Part shown: one piece after another, positions 15,384-18,090 of the stretch | How positions within the stretch are numbered: position 1 is the stretch's first letter | Layout of the letters: each line of letters opens with the position of its first letter | Source: DATGSL01 sp964645585 | GTDB lineage: Bacteria; Verrucomicrobiota; Verrucomicrobiia; Opitutales; T3Sed10-336 | Direction of reading: 5' to 3' | Length of the DNA stretch: 18,090 nt | Assembly: GCA_964645585.1 (NCBI GenBank) | Contig: CAZYAN010000066.1 | Coordinates: 1-18,090, forward strand | Position numbers and translations under genes: made by a program | Notes under the pieces: generated by a model | Database searches by the model: none | What the model was told of the DNA's origin: nothing | The model's input: only the letters and a program-made list of their open reading frames with translations

Positions 15384-16163
15384 CTACCGGTAACCCGCTT
15401 CGCCGTCTTTGTGGAGGCGCGGACCGCGTACGGTGATTTTCTCCGGTGCTTTGTCCGCGGGAATTTGCGGACAGGTATCGACCCAGCGGCCGTCCGGCTT
15501 GGCCCATCGAACCGCATTGCCGAGGACCTTTTGGACGTTTTTGTCGTAAAAAATCGGATACGTCTCGTGTCCGGGGCTGAAGTAAAAGATTTTTCCGGCG
15601 CCGCGCCGCCAGCAGCAGCCGCTGCGAAAGGCTTCGCCGCCTTGGTACCAAGAAATGAACACCTGTTCTTCGGCAGGCGGAATCGCGAACGGTTCACCGT
15701 ACATCTCGGATTGCTCGATCTCGAAGTACCGGTCGATTCCGGCGGCGATCGGGTGGCCGGGATGGCAAACCCAGACCCGCTCCTTTTCGCCGGCCTCGCG
15801 CCAGGTGAGCGAACAGGTCGTGCCCATGAGGCGTTTGAAGATCTTCGAGTAGTGGCCGGAGTGGAGGACGATCAGGCCCATTCCTTCCAACACGCGCTTT
15901 TGGATACGGTCGACGACCGAATCGGCGACCTTGCCATGCGCCCTGTGTCCCCACCAAGTCAGTACATCCGTCTCGGCGAGGCGCTTCTCGGAAAGGCCGT
16001 GCTCCGTCTCCTGCAGTGTGGCGACACCGACGTCGAAGTCATTGTGCGCGGCAAGGGCCTCGGCGATCACAGTGTGCATGCCGCGCGGGTAGATGGAAGC
16101 GACAATCTCGTTTTCCTGTTCGTGAACGTTTTCTCCCCAGACGACGACGCGAATTTTGGTCAT
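15384..16163 (-). CDS. ThuA-domain protein (class I glutamine amidotransferase-like fold)
   Basis: The 259-residue protein opens with IRVVVWGENVHEQENEIVA, then DVLTWWGHRAHGKVAD (66-81), the strand LIVLHSGHYS (97-106), HPGHPIAAGI (134-143), SEMYGEP (152-158) and FYFSPGHETYPIFYD (193-207). These are the landmarks of ThuA-like proteins, a glutamine-amidotransferase-like fold in which sugar-related roles (trehalose utilisation in rhizobia) have been proposed. The exact reaction is unknown. It has no signal peptide, so it is cytoplasmic. The ATG at 16161-16163 is followed upstream, after ten bases, by the second heptamer array, so the leader of its mRNA or its promoter must contain that array. It is convergent with the SurA-like gene. 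Confidence 0.88.
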   Translation of the reverse strand: MTKIRVVVWGENVHEQENEIVASIYPRGMHTVIAEALAAHNDFDVGVATLQETEHGLSEKRLAETDVLTWWGHRAHGKVADSVVDRIQKRVLEGMGLIVLHSGHYSKIFKRLMGTTCSLTWREAGEKERVWVCHPGHPIAAGIDRYFEIEQSEMYGEPFAIPPAEEQVFISWYQGGEAFRSGCCWRRGAGKIFYFSPGHETYPIFYDKNVQKVLGNAVRWAKPDGRWVDTCPQIPADKAPEKITVRGPRLHKDGEAGYR

Positions 16164-16173
16164 GGCGGTAATT

Positions 16174-16313
16174 GGTTATTAGTTATTGGTTATCAGTTAT
16201 NNNNNNNNNNNNNNNNNNNNNNNNNNNNNNNNNNNNNNNNNNNNNNNNNNNNNNNNNNNNNNNNNNNNNNNNNNNNNNNNNNNNNNNNNNNNNNNNNNNN
16301 GTTATTGGTTATT
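16174..16313. repeat. Second heptamer tandem array (GGTTATT/AGTTATT), cut by a 100-N gap
   Basis: Units before the gap are GGTTATT (16174-16180), AGTTATT, GGTTATC and partial AGTTAT (16195-16200). After the gap come a partial GTTATT and GGTTATT (16307-16313). The preceding GGTAATT (16167-16173) is a degenerate unit. The unit length is seven, as in the array at 8201-8404, and the unit GGTTATT is also the last unit of that array, so the two are related. It lies between divergent genes, close to the ThuA-domain start codon. Confidence 0.85.
16201..16300. other. Assembly gap of exactly 100 N
   Basis: Fixed-size placeholder inside the second heptamer array. The true length of the missing sequence is unknown, and reading frames crossing it have no meaning. 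Confidence 0.97.
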
Positions 16314-16468
16314 GGTGTCGGATTTCAACTATGCGGATAGAGATCGGTGCATCGTCAATTGATTGGCTTGAATTACCGTGTCCAGAAGCGACGGGATTCA
16401 CAACGGCGAAATTTTTTCTGGCCTCCGGCGGTGAAGCTGTTGAGACTGAGCACATCCCCGAATCCCCT

Positions 16469-17191
16469 ATGGCTGCCCCGACGATTTACCCGCCGCACCG
16501 TTTGCGTGATCTCGCTGTGACCGACCGGCCGCAGGAGCGTTTGGAACGCCTCGGTCCGGGGGCGTTGAGCGACGCGGAGCTGCTGGCGATGCTGCTCCGC
16601 AGCGGAAGCCGATCGCTGGATGTGATGGGGCTTGCGACGAGTTTGATTGCCGAGGCAGGCTCGCTCGCGGGGTTGCTGCGATGGAGCGACAGCGATTTTC
16701 AGAAGCTGAAAGGGATCGGGAAGATCAAGTCGCTTCAGTTGATCACGGTGATGGAGGTCGCGAAGCGGGTCCTCGAGCAGAAAGGGGATGCGCAGCCCTT
16801 GCTGAATACGCCGGAGCGGATCTTCGATTATTTCCGTCCGGTCTCGGCGGGGCTGGATGTGGAAAAATTCTGGGTCCTTTGCCTGAACCGCAAGAACGTT
16901 CTGATGAAGCGCGTTGAAGTCACCTCTGGCACGGCCAGCAGCAGCCTTGTTCATCCGCGCGAGGTTTTTCGGGAGGCGATCCGGATCGGGGCGCTCTCAA
17001 TTATCGCTGTCCACAACCACCCGAGCGGCGACCCGCACCCGAGTTCGGCGGACATTCAAGTTACCCGTCAATTGCGTGAGGCGTCGCGAACGGTGGGAAT
17101 CGACTTGCTCGATCACGTGATCGTCGGCACGGCCGGCAATGACCCGTCGGGGCGCGGTTTCTACAGTTTTCATGAGGCCGGCTTGCTTTGA
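16469..17191 (+). CDS. radC: RadC-family JAB/MPN domain protein
   Basis: The 240-residue protein has the RadC layout: an N-terminal region RLRDLAVTDRPQERL (11-25), a helix-hairpin-helix region with LKGIGKIKSLQL (80-91), and a JAB/MPN metalloprotease-like domain (about 110-240). The metal site is HNHPSGDPHPSSAD, with His182, His184 and Asp195 in the H-x-H-x10-D arrangement. The biochemical role of chromosomal RadC is unsettled; the old name reflects a repair phenotype later assigned elsewhere. The start chosen is the ATG at 16469, because the RLRDL motif usually begins about ten residues in. An in-frame ATG at 16331 would add 46 residues unlike the family. Confidence 0.92.
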   Translation: MAAPTIYPPHRLRDLAVTDRPQERLERLGPGALSDAELLAMLLRSGSRSLDVMGLATSLIAEAGSLAGLLRWSDSDFQKLKGIGKIKSLQLITVMEVAKRVLEQKGDAQPLLNTPERIFDYFRPVSAGLDVEKFWVLCLNRKNVLMKRVEVTSGTASSSLVHPREVFREAIRIGALSIIAVHNHPSGDPHPSSADIQVTRQLREASRTVGIDLLDHVIVGTAGNDPSGRGFYSFHEAGLL

Positions 17192-17214
17192 CGGAAATTC
17201 CGATTAAAAAAGTC

Positions 17215-17242
17215 TTGGCACGCGGGGGCTGCTCTCTAGGGT
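17215..17242 (+). promoter_or_regulatory. Candidate sigma-70-type promoter of tRNA-Tyr
   Basis: TTGGCA (17215-17220) and TAGGGT (17237-17242) are separated by 16 bases, which would place the start about 13 bases before the mature tRNA. The -35 is good and the -10 is poor, so this is a weak call. Confidence 0.35.
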
Positions 17243-17261
17243 GGTCGTTTTCCCATTTCGG

Positions 17262-17348
<87 letters not shown>

Positions 17349-17377
17349 CTTTTGCAGACGTTTGATTCCGCCAAAAG

Positions 17378-17412
17378 AAAAAGGCGACCGCGGGAAGCGG
17401 GCGCCTTTTTTT
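17378..17412 (+). terminator. Strong bidirectional intrinsic terminator after tRNA-Tyr
   Basis: A-tract plus GGCG (17378-17386), CCGC (17388-17391), loop GGGAA, GCGG (17397-17400), then CGCC (17402-17405) and seven T (17406-17412). The stem has one internal mismatch (A87/G401 in the last digits). It ends the tRNA transcript on plus and, through the A-tract on the other side, the thioredoxin-like gene on minus. Confidence 0.9.
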
Positions 17413-17456
17413 CGTTTGTGGATCAGTAATAAAGTGTGCGCGTCGGCGGCCGGGCG

Positions 17457-18090
17457 CTACTTGTTTGCGAGCAGCTCGTTGATCAATTCGGGAAAGTCGA
17501 CCGCCATCGGGTGGCCACTTTTGACGATTTTCCCATCCGGTCCGATCAAGAAGGCGGTTGGAATGCCCTGAACAACGTAGGCCTTTGGCGCTTCGGCTGC
17601 AAATCCGCCTTCGCCGGCCCAGGCGTTGGACGTGCTGTTCCAGCCATTCTTCTTCAGGTGGTCGACAGCGGATTTCTTTTCGTCATCGATGCTCAGCGTC
17701 AGCAGTTCGACCTTTTCGCCCCAGTGCGGATATTTTTCGCGATACGTCTGCATTTTTGCCATGGGAGCTTGGCAAGGACCGCACCAGGAGGCCCAGAACT
17801 CGAGCAGGACGATCTTGTCTTTGAGGTCGGTCAGGCGCTTTTCCTCATCGCCATCGAGGTGGACAAAGCTGAAGTCCGGCGCGGCCTGTCCGGCCTGGGG
17901 CGGCATCGAAAGAGCAATTTCGTCGCCAGCCTTGATCTCGCCTACGGGTGAACCCTCCGCATCCGTCACGGCGTAAGTCTTGTCCTCGGCGAGGTTGTCG
18001 AACTGGAACGATCCGTCGTCGCCGGTTGTGGCTTTTGAAATGACGAGATTGCCGGCGGTTTGAATGACGGCGGTGGCGCCGAGTTCAACG
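17457..18090 (-). CDS. TlpA/ResA-like thioredoxin-fold protein with an N-terminal beta-sandwich segment, 5' end outside window
   Basis: The C-terminal ~140 residues are a thioredoxin-like domain of the TlpA/ResA/AhpC-TSA type: GQAAPDFSFVHLDGDEEKRL, KIVLLEFWASWCGPCQAPM with the CGPC redox pair (codons at 17773-17784), VELLTLSIDDE, and VQGIPTAFLIGPDGKIV with the cis-Pro. Such proteins reduce or exchange disulfides, usually in the periplasm. The frame remains open to the window edge: the 40 residues before the GTG at 17969 read as GATAVIQTAGNLVISKATTG, then DDGSFQFDNLAEDKTYAV, like a carboxypeptidase-regulatory or similar beta-sandwich domain. The real start therefore lies beyond 18090, and a signal peptide, if any, is not visible. 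It is followed by the shared terminator. Confidence 0.87.
   Translation of the reverse strand, partial: VELGATAVIQTAGNLVISKATTGDDGSFQFDNLAEDKTYAVTDAEGSPVGEIKAGDEIALSMPPQAGQAAPDFSFVHLDGDEEKRLTDLKDKIVLLEFWASWCGPCQAPMAKMQTYREKYPHWGEKVELLTLSIDDEKKSAVDHLKKNGWNSTSNAWAGEGGFAAEAPKAYVVQGIPTAFLIGPDGKIVKSGHPMAVDFPELINELLANK

Larger units (their letters stand above)
16164..16468. other. Divergent intergenic region between the ThuA-domain gene and radC (contains gap)
   Basis: About 305 bases holding a heptamer array (16174-16313) with a 100-N gap, then 155 bases of unique sequence up to the radC start. The unique part is open in the radC frame from an ATG at 16331, but that stretch does not resemble a RadC N-terminus. 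No clear promoter is visible; both divergent promoters may be partly inside the gap. Confidence 0.6.

Noticed and set aside
14224..15651. 475-codon open frame on minus opposite the SurA-like gene
   Set aside because: Spans the terminator and overlaps two real genes; shadow frame.
16172..16468. Longer radC start running through the N gap or from the ATG at 16331
   Set aside because: The extra residues do not resemble RadC, and a frame through 100 placeholder N is meaningless.
17216..17233. Sigma-54 promoter before tRNA-Tyr (TGGCACG followed by CTGCT)
   Set aside because: The GG-to-GC spacing is two bases longer than the -24/-12 consensus.
17967..17969. GTG as start of the thioredoxin-like gene
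   Set aside because: The same frame is open upstream to the window edge with domain-like sequence and no ribosome-binding site precedes the GTG.

Overview
The window is GC-rich DNA (about 60% by eye) from a Gram-negative, double-membrane bacterium. It encodes an outer-membrane porin ending in Phe, a SurA-like periplasmic chaperone and a TlpA-like thioredoxin. The porin with an N-terminal helical LTEEQAASLLEK-type segment, dispersed palindromic repeats and ACACGGA-type spacer repeats are what I would expect from Verrucomicrobiota or a neighbouring PVC lineage. That placement is an inference (about 60%), because no rRNA or other taxonomic marker is present. Two runs of exactly 100 N (8243-8342 and 16201-16300) are scaffold gaps of unknown true length.

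Left part (1-5048, all on the minus strand): a restriction-modification operon in the order res, 47-residue small ORF, NYN-domain nuclease, mod. The res-like gene is full length, with helicase motifs and a C-terminal PD-(D/E)XK nuclease. The small ORF joins res upstream and the NYN gene downstream through ATGA start/stop overlaps. The NYN gene keeps the acidic residues of a PIN-like ribonuclease fold. The last gene, mod, is broken: after the DPPY region it runs into AT-rich DNA that looks like an insertion-sequence terminus (about 1-51), so its target-recognition region and SAM-binding motif are missing here. This four-gene island is the most interesting part of the window.

Middle part (5241-9633): a secreted phosphodiester-glycosidase family protein (minus), triosephosphate isomerase (plus), a glutathionyl-hydroquinone reductase-like GST (plus) and an OprO/OprP-like porin (minus). 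The convergent GST and porin genes are separated by a heptamer tandem-repeat array cut by the first N gap. A 338-bp spacer between the porin and rnc holds GC-rich hairpins and direct repeats that look like a dispersed repeat.

Right part (9972-18090): rnc and mfd are tightly spaced, followed by a SurA-like PPIase gene, all on plus. A convergent ThuA-domain gene shares a terminator hairpin with the PPIase gene. Its start codon abuts a second heptamer array of a related sequence, also cut by a 100-N gap, and radC lies divergently beyond it. A tRNA-Tyr(GTA) gene with encoded CCA and a strong bidirectional terminator follows. The window ends inside a minus-strand thioredoxin-like gene whose N-terminal part continues beyond position 18090.

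Functionally, the housekeeping genes (rnc, mfd, tpiA, tRNA-Tyr, radC) and envelope genes look like ordinary chromosome. The restriction island at the left looks like an acquired module that has since been interrupted.
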